From: Ascarosepion bandense
Lineage: Eukaryota > Mollusca > Cephalopoda > Sepiida > Sepiidae
Direction of reading: 5' to 3'
DNA length: 64,000 bases
NCBI GenBank assembly: GCA_037127315.1
Contig: JBBBDQ010000310.1
Location: forward strand, 3,808,001-3,872,000
Shown in pieces: positions 33,496-45,626 of this stretch (the first letter of the stretch is position 1; each line of letters opens with the position of its first letter). Under the pieces are notes generated by a model. The model had not been told where the DNA came from, did not search any database, and was given only the letters and a program-made list of their open reading frames with translations. The position numbers were made by a program, and so were the translations under genes.

Positions 33496-34902
33496 GGTCA
33501 CCTTACATTGCACATGCTTTATAATTACAGACAGTTGTATATGAAATGATTGCTTTCCTGCCTAGGAGAACTCCTGCATAAGTGCAGACAAGGCTAGTGC
33601 AGGAAATAAATGGTCACTAATAGGGCATAATTATATTATTAATTCTTAATGCTCTCTAATATGACAATTTCTACTCAGCTATCATGCAACATATCCACTC
33701 AAGTGATAGCTTAGTGGTTAGTTTTAGATGAGAAGTCAGTAAGACTTCTCTCATTGAGAAATAATATCTTTCCCAATGAAATGCTATCATTAATTTTATA
33801 TTATGTTTTAATTAAGGGGTTACATAAGGCATTTTCATGTGATGAAAAGAATAGGCAACAATTGTTTTTTACTTTACCTGTATTACATTTAACTTCAAAA
33901 TTTTTCTCAATTTGTGTTCTTTAGCTTGACATCTCTAAGGTGATTGTTTGTTTAACTTCACTATCCAATCTGTTACAAATGCCAAAAGCTCTTTTGTTTT
34001 GTTTTTATATAATTTATTTTTAATCTTTGATAAGTAAAGTTTCCTATTTCTTACTGCATGGCATTGGTAAGAATAGAGTTAGAAACAAGTTTGAACATCT
34101 GTTTTGTAGGATATAATGTCTTGTTCAAACATGCTTAGTTCCAGTTCATTGTATGACAGCATTGAATAGAATATGTATTTTTAGGCATACATACATCCAA
34201 GTTGCAATATCTAAAGCAGTGATAAGTGATACAATATTTGGGCACTAAAAGATTGCCTGATAATTTAGTAAGCTACGATGAAAACTTGCATTATAAATGT
34301 ATTGAGCAATACATTTACAAAATAAGGCCTGAAATAAACAACCATATAATAGCAACACAAGACTACAGTTAACAAAGGTTAAAGAGGATGCAATTCAGTT
34401 GCACATTTTCAGATAGTCAGAAATACATTATGTAGAGCCCTAATTTTGTCTCATCATTGTTCATGAAATTGAAAAACATTGAAAGGTCAGCATTTTCATC
34501 CAATTTGCTGTACACTAATGAATTAAGAAATTAGAAACTTTCTTTATGGATTGAATGAAAAATGAATAAAATATTAGACAAAATCTGTATCATTAAAGAG
34601 ATATTAAATTTTCTTCAATTTGATATCAGTTTCATTTTACTACCTTGTCTAAAACTTGTCTTATAGGATTAAAAAGTTTATCAATCAAAATTTATGTATG
34701 TGTATACAAAGCATGGATGAAAAACATCTTGAAAATCTTATAGTGTCTATTACAATCTAAAGTCTATTAAATTTGGGAGATGTCCCTTGATATTCAGGAA
34801 AAAAACATTAATTTCAGTCTTTTAAATCCTTTTCATTTTAAAGCCAATTTTATTTTTGAAACAGCTACATTAATATTAATGTCATGTGTCTCCTTTTTCT
34901 AG

Positions 34903-35025
34903 GTACCTACCAGTGGCCATAAAGAAGAACTTGAAGTTCACCTTGACCGAATACCTATGTTCTGTCAACAGCTCCTGAAAACACTGCGTGCCCCTACCTT
35001 TGGCAAGGCAGCCACTTTCAATAAG
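34903..35025 (+). CDS. CTNNAL1: Alpha-catulin exon (VPTSGHKEELEVHLD...ATFNK)
   Basis: 41 codons between TTTTTCTAG and GTAATT (35026), phase 0. It reads VPTSGHKEELEVHLDRIPMF then CQQLLKTLRAPTFGKAATFN and K. The vertebrate equivalent is a more diverged LLLEINKLIPLCHQLQTVTK. The conserved idea is I-P-x-C-x-Q-L. This is the penultimate helical part of the vinculin-like C-terminal bundle. The donor GTAATT is weaker than the others. Confidence 0.94.
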
Positions 35026-35194
35026 GTAATTCTGTTATTATAAGATGTATGTATAAAATTTAATAAAAAAGAAAGCTTGAAATAAAGATTACTTTTGAAA
35101 CATTCTGTATCGTGAATTTGAGATATCTAGTATGCTAATATTGTTTTTATAATTAATTATATATTGGAGCACATGTGAATGAAGGTTGTTTTGA

Positions 35195-37670
35195 ATAGGC
35201 AAGCTTCCAGATCCTTTGACAGAAATGTGGGTGTCCTTCACAGCTTTTATCTTATCTTTATCAATGATCTTCCTGATGTTATCGGTTCCCAAGTAGGCAG
35301 CATCTATGCAGATAATAGCACCATTTACTCCCATCTCAATAGGAAATCTCCCAAGAATGACAAAGTAAAACTGGCTGCTGTTCTTGAAACGGACCTGCAA
35401 TCAGTAGTTAACTGGGACAGGAAATGGCTTGTAAAGGTACCTCCACTAAATTTCTAAAAAAACAGCATAGTATAAATGAAAAGGTCCCCAAACTTAATAA
35501 AAATGAACTTTTTCTATCAAAATATTTATATTATTAAGACAAAATTTTAAAAAGTAATTTTTAATTATTTAAAAAAATTTTTTTAATCCCTTCTAACATG
35601 TTTGAAATTTTGGCAGAAAATCTTGTTTTGATTTGAGTTAGCAGGTAACCAAAACATTACGACTGTTTACAATGTAAAACGTAATGATTACATCACCCAC
35701 ATTTTTTCCGGTGACAAACACATTATTTGGAAATTCTCGCAAAAATCAAATAATTGTCAGATATTAATGAAACTTTCAATGCTCATTCACAAATTAATTA
35801 AATTATTTTTTAAATTATTATTTTTTTAAAATCTTGGTAAAAATATTTTTTTTTTTTTACTTCTGTTACCCACCTCCATGTAAATCCATGAAATTTTAAT
35901 AAATTTTGCTTCGTTGCAGTCTATGATTTTATTAAACGCAGTACTCATTGGGGAATATAAATTATGTACTTTTTTTTTTAATTTAGCCTCTATTTCCAAA
36001 AATCTGTTCAGAAGAGTAAAAATTATTTAATTTAATAAGCTTTTAATTGACTGAATAAATAATTAAAATTAAAAACATTATAGTCTGAAGAAAACAAATT
36101 TTCAATTACTAATGAAATTATAAAGAAATAGTTTCAGGTTTCTTTTTTTAATTATAATAATTTATATATTTTCAATAATATTCTTAAAATACCTCAAAGA
36201 TTTGTTGTAGTCAGATTTTTAACTTAATAATTGAAGATTATATTGCCTATTGAAAAATTGAAAAGTTTAATACAAATCATTTGACTTTCATATTTTTAAA
36301 ATAATTTTAAAAAAATCTTTTTTGTGTATTTGAATTTTTTTTTTGTATGGTAATTTCTATGTGCAAATTAAAAGGTCAGAGTTTCCTCCCTTACCTGAAA
36401 AAAATTTGTACAATTAGTCACTTATGAACACCATACACTTTTATCTTATCTCTAATCACGAACTTGTCAACACGTTTAAAATACAGTGGACAGGTCAAAA
36501 AGTTCAAATCTGTGATTAAAAAGTAGTTTTATTCTAAATTTCACACTATAAATAAGTAATACTTGTGTAAATCAGATTAATTTAACATGAAATTTGCTAA
36601 TTTTCCAAAAATAATGTTTCATTGATGTATATTTTATTTTTGCAAGGTTTTTAAAACCGAGAATTAACCTTTGTTTACAATGTGTCAATCACTCAAAAAT
36701 GACGGCAAAATTAAAAAATTGAAAATAAAAACTCACTTTTATATTCCAATCGATATAATTTCTCTTTAAAATAAACCAGTGTATTTTACTTAATGGAAAT
36801 AGTAAATTTAATCATTTAGCTTTTAATTAAAATCTAAAATAAAAGTTTCAAGAAACTTTTTCATTTTTAAAAATTCAGTTTAAAAGATATTGAAAATGAG
36901 GTGAGGTACCAAATCTAAAACAAAATTGCTCTCTTTTAACCACCCTAGGGAAATTTTCTTTCCCACCATCAGGATGGTTAATGGTAGTCTCCTGGAGAGC
37001 AACACACTGCACCTCCTTGGCCTCATTTTTTCAACCAAGCTGAAGTGGAATGGATATATTAGATTTATATGTGCATCTACTGCTAAGAAGGTTGGGAGTC
37101 TCTGTGTTGAGCAAAAAATTTTTTCTCTTCCTCATCCATCTTGCACATTTATAACTCTACCGTGCATTGAATATTGTTGCCATATCTGGTCAGGTGCTCC
37201 TGCTATTCATCTTGAGATCCTTCTTAACAAAATCCAAAGAAGGATCTGCATCATAATAGATCTTGACTTGGCATCTCAACTTCAGTCACTTTCTCACTGC
37301 CGTGATATGGCTTTTTCAGTCTTTTCTATATTTTCATGGTAACTGCTCTTGACAAGCCCCCCCCCCCCCGCTACCCTATCTAGATGACTTTAAGCATGCT
37401 ACTAGATTAGCCTCTAGTTAAATGCAACTGCCACTTCTACTCCAACAGTTTCTTTCTTGCACTTCCTGCCTGTGGAGCTTGCTTCCATTTACTGGCTTCC
37501 CTGATAGCTACAATCCCCAAATGTCAGTTGTCATCTTCTATCTTCTTGAATTCCATTCATCTCTTATCCTTTTTTTGATACCTACTGTACGCAGTCTTTT
37601 CTCTCACTGTTCTTCCCTGCACAGTAGTGGCAGTCCTGCCTTGCTTGGGGTGAAATGATTTAAAAAAGAA
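35195..37670 (+). mobile_element. Jockey/CR1-like LINE copy split by an insertion
   Basis: Part 1 (35195-35435) encodes FYLIFINDLPDVIGSQ, an IYADNSTIYS block (catalytic DD changed to DN) and LQSVVNWDRKWLVK. Part 2 (36911-37670) resumes with LESNTLHLLGLIFSTKLKWN, IEYCCHIWSGAPAIHLEILL, NKIQRR and HCRDMAFSVFS. It ends with CCTTGCTTGGGGTGAAATGA and an A-rich tail. The order matches 24068-25203, so the two parts were once contiguous. Frameshifts and the DN change make it inactive. Confidence 0.85.
35436..36910. mobile_element. 1.5-kb AT-rich DNA element nested in a LINE
   Basis: It starts GGTACCTCCAC and ends GTGAGGTACC, which is its inverted repeat (GGTACCTCAC on the other strand). It is flanked by AAA on both sides (GTAAA before, AAATC after). 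It interrupts the LINE between RKWLVK and the following block. It contains no ORF of note. A related copy with the same GAGGTACC end lies at 31300-33198. Confidence 0.7.
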
Positions 37671-37988
37671 AAGAATAAGCAATTGTGGCTATAAATATAA
37701 AAAATATATTAACATCCACATTTTTTATAATTTATATTTTTTCTGTTCAATCAATCTTTGACTTTTTTTGTTTTGTTTCATTTTTTTTTTTAATCAGTTT
37801 TTCTTATATTCATGAATTGTCAAATAAAACCTACTCATTCCCATAAAAACATTTTTTTTTTTTTTTTAAATAAATTGCATACCTCTTCATTTTGAAAAAT
37901 AAGAATTTTTATTTTCTATTCTTCACCAAAAAAAAGTTTGGGAGTACAGTTTTAAACAAAAAAGTTTTTAAAAATCTTTACGTAGCAC

Positions 37989-38413
37989 CATGGTTTCCAA
38001 CCTTGGGGTAAATTAGCCCAGTGGGGTAATGAGCCCATATTTTGTGGGTAATGGATATTTGGTTTGGGAAGAGGCAATCAGCTTAAAATTTCACACTGTG
38101 TCCTTGGAATGAAGACCAAGAAACGTAGCAGACTCAACGTGGCAAATGGCGCCCGAATAGCCCTTTCAGTCACAAAACCAAGAATAAATAAACTGGCACT
38201 GACACCGACAATACAAGCTCAACACTCACATTAAGAATTACGGCTAGGTTACAGATACTATACCACTGATTATTATAGATTGATATTATTGTATTGAATA
38301 ATTTCCATTAACTTTGTCTGCTTTTGATGTATGAAAATATAATTACTTCTTTTCCTATATTACAAGTATTTGTTTATTGGGGTAATCGCAGCAAAAAGTT
38401 TGGGAACCTATGT
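37989..38413 (+). mobile_element. hAT transposon remnant (ZBED-type C-terminus)
   Basis: The ends CATGGTTTCCAACCTTGGGG and (complement of the right end) ACATAGGTTCCCAAACTTTT resemble the hAT terminal repeat CAGxGGTTCCCAAACTTT. Flanks CGTAGCAC (37981-37988) and CATAGCAC (38414-38421) look like an 8-bp target duplication with one mismatch. At 38092-38200 the plus strand reads LGMKTKKRSRLNVANGARIA then LSVTKPRINKL. This resembles the last residues of ZBED/SCAND3-like hAT transposases. Most of the coding region is deleted. Confidence 0.75.
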
Positions 38414-40090
38414 CATAGCACATTAAATTTTAAAAAAAAAGTTATTATATGGGAGGTAATGTAATTTTTGCTTTTTGTTTACCTCCCCTTTTTTTAACAA
38501 AATTTGTCATATTTTTTATAGCTTTTACAATTGTAATTATTTTTTTGTTTCCAGTAACATTGGAATTTCATTTATTTATTCTTTTTTTTAAATATATTTC
38601 AGTATTTTAACATAAACTAAAATGTTCCCACTATTGTTTTAACTTTGTTATCAAACATAACCTAGTAAATTTACATTAATAATCAAATTTACAACTATTT
38701 ACAGATTGCCTTTTTTTTTTTAATTTGATTCTGATTTCATTTTATCACTATTGTTGTTATTTAAAAATTGTATATCATGAAAAAGTATGTAGAATGCAGA
38801 ATAATCTTGTTTGCTTAGAATATTACCTTCTCGTGTACGTATTCAATTTCAACTGGATCTTTTGTTCTTTACAATATTTGCCTTTATAATAGTAATGTTA
38901 TGACTCTATAACGCAATGTCCTATCACTTTTGTTTAGTGGCAATGTAAATAAAGCTTCTGCTTCATAATTTGAAAACTTTTCTAGAGTATTAAATATTTG
39001 TTGTGCCTCTAAAGAACAAATTCACCACAAGTGGCAATGAGCTTAGACTTCCTGTCATTGCTTGAAAAGAACTTGGTGATGAAATGTTCAGCAAACTTTC
39101 TTCTGGCATGCAGTGATTATTCATGTGATACTTAAACCAATAAGTGATGCAAAACTCAATTTCTGGTGAACTGAAGGAAAAAATCTCTTTTCATTTGGGC
39201 TCTGTGGAAGCTGGACCTGATAAATTTAGCAGTAAATGTGACCACTAATATTGACTGACAAAGATTTTGCATATCAAGTAAATTCAACTCAGCAAGTAAT
39301 TCTCACAAGCCATTCAGATGATATATATATATGTTTAATAGGATATTGAAATCCTGACAGAGTTTAAAGTTACCAATTTGATAGATGGAAATATTACATG
39401 AAAAGAGAGTAGAAATTTGATAATGTATTTTGCCAGTTAAGGCTTCATCAGATCCAAGATGAAAGAAAAAGTATTTGTATTTGTTAAAAAAAAAAAATTT
39501 TTTTTTTAAATACTAAACATATTACATTTACCCTAAGCTGGCATTTCTGGGGGTAGGGGGGAATGAAAAGTGACTTTCATTCTTTTTTCATAAGAATAGC
39601 ATTCATAAAGAAATTTTTGACAGGCTTTTAATAAGAATTTCTTTTTCTTTTAATTTTTTTTTTACCTTTCAGTTTTTCTTTTTCTTTTCTTTTTTTCAAT
39701 TTTTATAATTTATATGTTTGTTTATTTTTTCTTTTATCCCCCCCCCCTTACCCTTGGTGAATATTTTGCCTATATTTCTTTTGTCTAGTTCACTTTCCTT
39801 GTTAAAAATTTCCTTAGAATATTTTATGTGAATTTAATTTTTACTTTAATTTTCTAAGTTCTAAATTGGGATAAATAATTTCTAATAAATATTTTGTAAA
39901 GTAAATTTTTGTAAGATTTTTAAAAAGAAATTTATTATTTTATTTTCTAAAAATTTTTGTTAGCTAATATTTGTGACTTATGGGGTTTCTTTCTCTTTAT
40001 TTTTCTTGTCCTCCTTCCTTTTTTTCCACTTATTTGAGCCTGTGTGCATTATTTCTTAACCCTTTATTGCGTATGTATATATTATTTGAA

Positions 40091-40378
40091 TGTGCGTCTG
40101 TGGTGCAGTGGATATCAGCACAGAACAAGAAATCAGAGGCCGAGTTAGAATTCCAGCTGAATTCCTTGCATTCACTTATGCACAAATACCCTTGGGAAAG
40201 GTATTAACCCATCTCTTCCCTCCAGTTACGGGTTAAATAACAGGACAGATTGGGCTCTATAGTAACCAGTCTACTGCAGAAAGTATTGGCAACCTACTGC
40301 AGGATAATCTTCTTCCCAGTCACTCTTTTGAGACATGACTGCCCAGGCGTGTATCACATATGGCACTTAACTGACTGA
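40091..40378 (+). mobile_element. tRNA-derived SINE (family A)
   Basis: The head GTGGTGCAGTGGATATCAGC (A-box region) is well kept, followed by GCCGAGTTAGAATTCCAGC (B box), CATTCACTTATGCACAAATA, AACAGGACAGATTGGGCTCT, GGCAACCTACTGCAGGATAA and GTATCACATATGGCACTTAA. A short deletion removes part of the GCCTTGG block. Confidence 0.85.
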
Positions 40379-40840
40379 AATATTCCTTCCTAAATAATGT
40401 TTGTGTGATTAATTCTGTCTGTACATGAATCCCCTTCTTTCTTTTTGTGTGTGTACAATTTCTTTTTTATTGTTCTTTGTATCTGTGATTTAATTCCTTA
40501 CTATGTATTGTATTATGTGTGTGATTTCATGTATCTATTCTCAATTTATTTCCGGCTTAAAAATCCTCTGCTATAAACGATTTTTTTTTCAAAATATTTT
40601 GTGTGAAATTTACATTTATTTATTCACCTACGGTCTGAACGAGGCAATGGTAAGATTTTTCCTTACATTTCGGAAATAAATTCTGGATTTAAATCCGTTT
40701 AATTATGCATAGAGTTTTCTTCTCAATATATTTTCTCTGGATAATATCCATTAAGCTCTCTATTTTTATCTAATTGATAATTTATATTAATTAGATAAAA
40801 TCTTTTTGATTATTCTCTTCGTCTTCATAGTTTGCCATTC

Positions 40841-40846
40841 TCTCTC

Positions 40847-40893
<47 letters not shown>
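40841..40893. repeat. (CT)n(TA)n microsatellite
   Basis: CT repeats to about 40868 then TA repeats to 40893. Confidence 0.9.
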
Positions 40894-41697
40894 GCTACAC
40901 TCTCTCACACACCCAGACAAGATTGCCATATACTTACTAATTTCTCTAAGACATTATTTGCATTCTATTTTTTCAAATATATTATTCACAATAGTCTTAA
41001 GTGTAGGTGAAATATTGTCATGGCATACATATATATTTCAATAAAAAAAGCATATCCTATAAATATTTAAGTGAGTTGTGATGTTTACTTTTTCTCCGAG
41101 ATGTGCTGTTGCTTAAAAAAGTTGAGAAACACTAAGTTAGCAATCTTATTTAAAAAGGGTTCATTCTATGAATTTCTTTTGAGTGGAAATATTTTATAAA
41201 TCTGGTTATAATGTGTAAGAATCACTGACAATAAGTTTTTGTAACCTCGTCAGTTCAGCTTTTGAAAATGTTGTAGACAGAAGCTGGTCAGTAGTAGCCA
41301 CTGACCTTATATAGAAGCATGGCAGTACTGGTTGCTATTTTAAGTACATGAAGAGAAAGGAACTGCTTTTATGGTACAAATTAGCTCTGTTGATGGAAAG
41401 TTACACTAGTCATTATTGACCAAAGTTAGATAGTTATCTACAAACATATTAAATAGAGAGAAAGAAAAGGCAAAATCAACAAGGTGAACTTGATTTTTTT
41501 GTTAAAATAAGTAGAGATAAATCAATATTATTCATTCATGCACACACACATATAAAAATATATATGCCATGACAATATTTCACAGCACACTTAAGAGGAT
41601 TGTGTGGCACAAAAGTGTGCCGTGGCACACTACTTTAACTGAACAACATGCTAAAATGAAATTTTTTTATTGCTTCTGTGAAACTGTGCTCTTTCTA

Positions 41698-41698
<1 letters not shown>

Positions 41699-41743
<45 letters not shown>
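41699..41743. repeat. (TA)n tract 20 bp upstream of an exon
   Basis: About 22 TA units ending just before the CACTTCTTTTTTTTTTTCAG acceptor tract of the exon at 41764. The polymorphic tract therefore sits in the branch-point region. Confidence 0.9.
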
Positions 41744-41746
<3 letters not shown>

Positions 41747-41763
41747 TTCTTTTTTTTTTTCAG

Positions 41764-41847
41764 GTGGATAGTGCCATCCAAGAGACCAAGAATTTGATGA
41801 ATGCTGTGGCAAAAGTTGTGACTACCAGTTTTATATGTGCCACAAAA
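41764..41847 (+). CDS. CTNNAL1: Alpha-catulin exon (VDSAIQETKNLMNAV...CATK)
   Basis: 28 codons between a T11CAG acceptor and GTAAGA, phase 0. It reads VDSAIQETKNLMNAVAKVVT then TSFICATK. This is the final vinculin/alpha-catenin helix: alpha-catenin has DSAMSLIQAAKNLMNAVVQT followed by KASYVASTKY. The invertebrate catulin exon keeps the catenin-like NLMNAV and the xSFICATK end, which the vertebrate catulin has largely lost. That suggests the ancestral state. Confidence 0.96.
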
Positions 41848-43064
41848 GTAAGAATTCTTTCAACTTGTTTTTCTTTCTGTTTTTTTAGTTTAATATTAAT
41901 TGATTCTTTTGTAATTTTTTTTTCAAAAGTTATCTTATTGTTTACTTTTTTTTTTTTTTACTAAAAATAAAGTTTGATAATCTATTTATCAAACTTTTTC
42001 TTTGAAAAATCGCTTTAAGGTGTAACTCTTTGGCAAATTGCCATTTTTTATTTTAAAAGCATTTATTGGTCTTTGTTACAGCAGAAGCCCAATAGAGTCC
42101 ATAAGGATGGTCATCGATGACAGAACATTTTAAATTTTGAAACAGGTATTCCTGGCACACAAGTTAGAGGGAATATGTTCTATGTATTCTTTCACAATAT
42201 AGTCCTTATCTAACACTCACTGCTTCCAGAGTTTAGATGTTTTTATATTTTTATGAATAATTAAAAAAAAAATCTCTCTTCATTAAATGTCATTCACTAA
42301 ACTAATTAGTTCCTCCTAGCACACTGCTTCTTTTTCCATTAAATTCATGAAAAGGTTATTAGCTTTCATTTCATTACTGCCATTCACATCATTGTGTATT
42401 TATAATAGTTGTCCTTATAATCCACCTTCATTTAATTGCATAAAAAGCTTCAATTTCATGATCAACTTAACACCAAATAACAATTGCTCAGTGCACTCAA
42501 ACTCAAATTCTATGCTTCATCTTTCTCTATTCTAAAATCTCCCATTAATGTTTTAAATTCGAAACCCTGTATTCACATTTTTCTATTTTGATTTCTCTAT
42601 TTGCAATTTGTTTATCAACTCTTTGTCTATTCAAAGAATTCCTCTTGCATATTTTTCTACATATAGTAATAATTAAAATAAAGAATGAAGTGAATTCAAG
42701 CCATGTGTTTTATGTATGATTTTTCACATTCAGACATATCATCTACATCATAAATGATATACAAAATAAGCAAACATTACAGTTTTTTTGTCTTTGAAAT
42801 GAGTTTCAAGGCTAATGTAAAGATGTTATCATGAAATGGTATTATAGATAAAAACAAGTCTTGTTGGTTTTTTTTACTACACCCAGAAAATAAAATGTTT
42901 TATCTTGCATCTTTTATTAATAAATTTAATATAATATATATTTAATGATTATATAAAATCACATGTAATTATTATAAGAATTAAGTAATATCAAAAATTG
43001 GTTACACATAACAAAACTTGTTGGCCTGTAAATTACTTGATGGTAACATGTTTAAGATAGGTAT

Positions 43065-44120
43065 TTGTACCTATGTTTCATTGACTATGCGAAGGCATTC
43101 GACAAGATACGACACAAAGAATTGATGGAGATGCTCAGCAACCTAGATATTTTCGGCAAAGACATAAGAGTGATCAAGAATCTCTACTGGCAGCAAACGA
43201 TCTCAGTAGATTTACAAAGATAAAAAGAGGCGTAAGACAAGGATGTGTCTTTTCACTGGATTTGTTCAACCTGTACAGCGTGAATATCTTGAGGACCCGA
43301 GATGACACGTCAGGATTTGTTGTTGGTGGACACATCTTGAACATCATAAGGTACACAGACAATACAGTGCTGATTGCGGACACGGAAAGGAAACTACAAG
43401 ACCTCATACAGAAGGTAGTGGTGGAGAGTGACAAAAAAGGACTACAAATAAACTTTACAAAAACTGAGTGCATGGTCATCAGCAAAAGGTACAACCCAAA
43501 ATGCCAAATAAATGTGGGAGATACCAGAATCAAGCAAGTACAAAAATTTAAATACCTAGGAAGTGTCCTAACTGGAGATGGAAAATGCGACACGGAGATC
43601 CGAAGGCGAATCAGCATGGCAAAAGACACACAGGAAAATCTCACTAGAAACAAAGAAAAGAGTGCTGGACTGCTACGTAATGTCAGTTCTTCAATACAGC
43701 AGTGAATGCTGGACAATATCATCGAAAATGAGGACAAAACTGGAAGCAGCGGAAATGTGGTTCTACAGAAGGATGCTGCGGATATCGTGGACTGAGCATG
43801 CAAGCAACGATGAGGTGTTGGAAAGAATAGCAACAAAAAGGAAATTGATACTGAGCATCAGGAAGAGACAACAATGAGGAAGGAGAGCCTGGAGAACCTG
43901 ATACTGACTGGCCAAATAGAAGGAAAAAGAGACAGGGGAAGGCAGCAGATAACGTATCTGCAGGGCCTGATCAGGTGGATGACAGAACGGGGGTTGACAG
44001 GAGTAACGGGAGCAAACATACTGGGAGACACAATGGATAGGGAGATGTGGAGAACCATGGTCGCCTACGTCCTGAAAGGACAGGGCACATAGAACATTAA
44101 TAGTGAATAGTCAAATAAAA
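43065..44120 (+). mobile_element. RTE-like LINE, reverse transcriptase 3' part
   Basis: It starts with FIDYAKAFDKIRHKELMEML (first catalytic aspartate block). A frameshift follows in IRVIKNLYWQQT. From 43262 the frame has LFNLYS, then RYTDNTVLIADTERKLQ, where the YADD box is degraded to YTDN. Then come GLQINFTKTECMVIS, FKYLGSVLTGDGKCDTEIRR, a second frameshift near 43700, MWFYRRMLRISW and VLERIATKRK. It ends with RKESLENLILTGQIEGKRDR, MDREMWRTMVAYVLKGQGT and TAG at 44090-44092. The layout matches RTE/BovB-like ORFs, but clade assignment from reading alone is uncertain. It is 5'-truncated and inactive. Confidence 0.85.
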
Positions 44121-45626
44121 AAGGTTCAATGCTTTACATTCCGACACATTTTTCTAGATAGTATCTATTATTTTTGTTATTATTATCAACAGTTACCACA
44201 TATTATTACTGTTATTATTATTGTTGTTATCAAAAGATATCATATCCATTAGAAAATAGGTATGATATCTGTTGATAAATTTAATACAATTATCTTGACA
44301 TATAGATTTATGTCTATAAAACTCTGAGTCATGATAAATCATTGAACATTTTATTATCTGGTCACTATAATTATTATATAAATATATCAATTACAGTTGT
44401 ATAAAAGATAAATTCACTGTTTTCTTTAACTTTTATTATATCTAAAATTTTATTTTTATTTTAAATTTTTGGCTTTCTGCTGAAATGCATAAAGTATGCA
44501 TAATTCTCCCCATTGATTACTATCTATAAAATCCATTAATAATATTGAATGAAAAACTTCAACTTTTCTATTCAGTTACAAAACTAATATCCCACTCAAA
44601 ATTTCACACTCCAAGATAAAATTATACAATGTCACAATTAATATTTAGATATATGTAAATTTTCCTACCAACAGCATTTAAATGTATGATCAAGCTGATA
44701 AGATTAGTAAGGCCTTATATATATTGAACATTTCTGTATAAACACTATACCATCATTTTTAGGAAGTTTGAAAAAGTGATTATATATGATGCATTTGGAA
44801 TTAGAGGGTGCTTTATGCCATAAAATAAATGTGAAAATCATGTTTAAAGTTTGTTGTTTAAAAGTGATAACTTTTTATCTATTTTAGATAAACCATTCAT
44901 TTTTTTAAAGTCTGTGAAAAGCCTCTACTTTAACATACAAACAATTATGACAGAAAAGCTGTGTGGCATTTTGAAGCAAAAAAACTTTATACATGTATAA
45001 TGCAAACTTTTATTCAACAAAATAGTGATATTATGCCCCCCCCCCCCCGAGAAAAGGTTTAAAATATGTCTAATGACAAACATAAGCACACTAATCAGTT
45101 TTCATGAAAAAACATATTCTGAAGGGAAAAAGTGAATAATCTGACATGTTATCATAAAGATATTCATTATACACCATTACTAGTTAGATAACAACCAGGA
45201 TGTGGCAGAAGGTACCTTCTACACCAACACTTGGCATATTTAACATCATTGTTGAACCATATAAATTTAGACCTTCTAGCAAGTACTTGATGATGCAGTC
45301 AAGTTGTTTTTCAAATAGAAGCTTTGGGGAATACAGTGTTATGCTTAACTGATTTTCATTTACATGGGAGAAAGTATCTCCTTGTACTGAGGGCCTCATA
45401 TATCCTAATAACCTACATTTATTATTAGGAGTTTCATAACTGAAATATATTTTATGGTCCAAAATATATATTTATATATAAATAATTTACTTTTAATTTT
45501 ATAGATTAAATTTAATTCAGTTAGATTTGAAATTTTTGCACCAGAAACATTTGTATCAAGCTGTCTTAAATTGTTTATATATATATATATATAGTGATGA
45601 TCCACGTATACTGTCTTAATATGTAT

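Larger units (their letters stand above)
30496..34902 (+). other. Intron (4.4 kb)
   Basis: GTAAGT...TTTTTCTAG. It holds a tandem duplication (30605-30945), an AT-rich DNA element copy (about 31300-33198) with a possible solo LTR inside, and a 36-bp repeated stretch (TGCTTAGTGCCAGTTCACTG at 32129, diverged copy at 34132). The rest has no assignment. Confidence 0.75.
35026..41763 (+). other. Intron (6.7 kb)
   Basis: GTAATT...TTTTCAG. It holds a LINE split by a DNA element (35195-37670), an hAT remnant (37989-38413), a SINE (40091-40378) and two microsatellites. The region 38430-40080 is AT-rich and homopolymer-rich without a recognised element. Confidence 0.8.

Noticed and set aside
41569..41964. 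131-residue plus-strand open frame around the 41764 exon
   Set aside because: It is the true 28-codon exon extended by (TA)n and poly-T intronic sequence on both sides. Splice sites define the exon.
43174..43836. 220-residue minus-strand open frame
   Set aside because: Antisense shadow of the RTE-like LINE on the plus strand.
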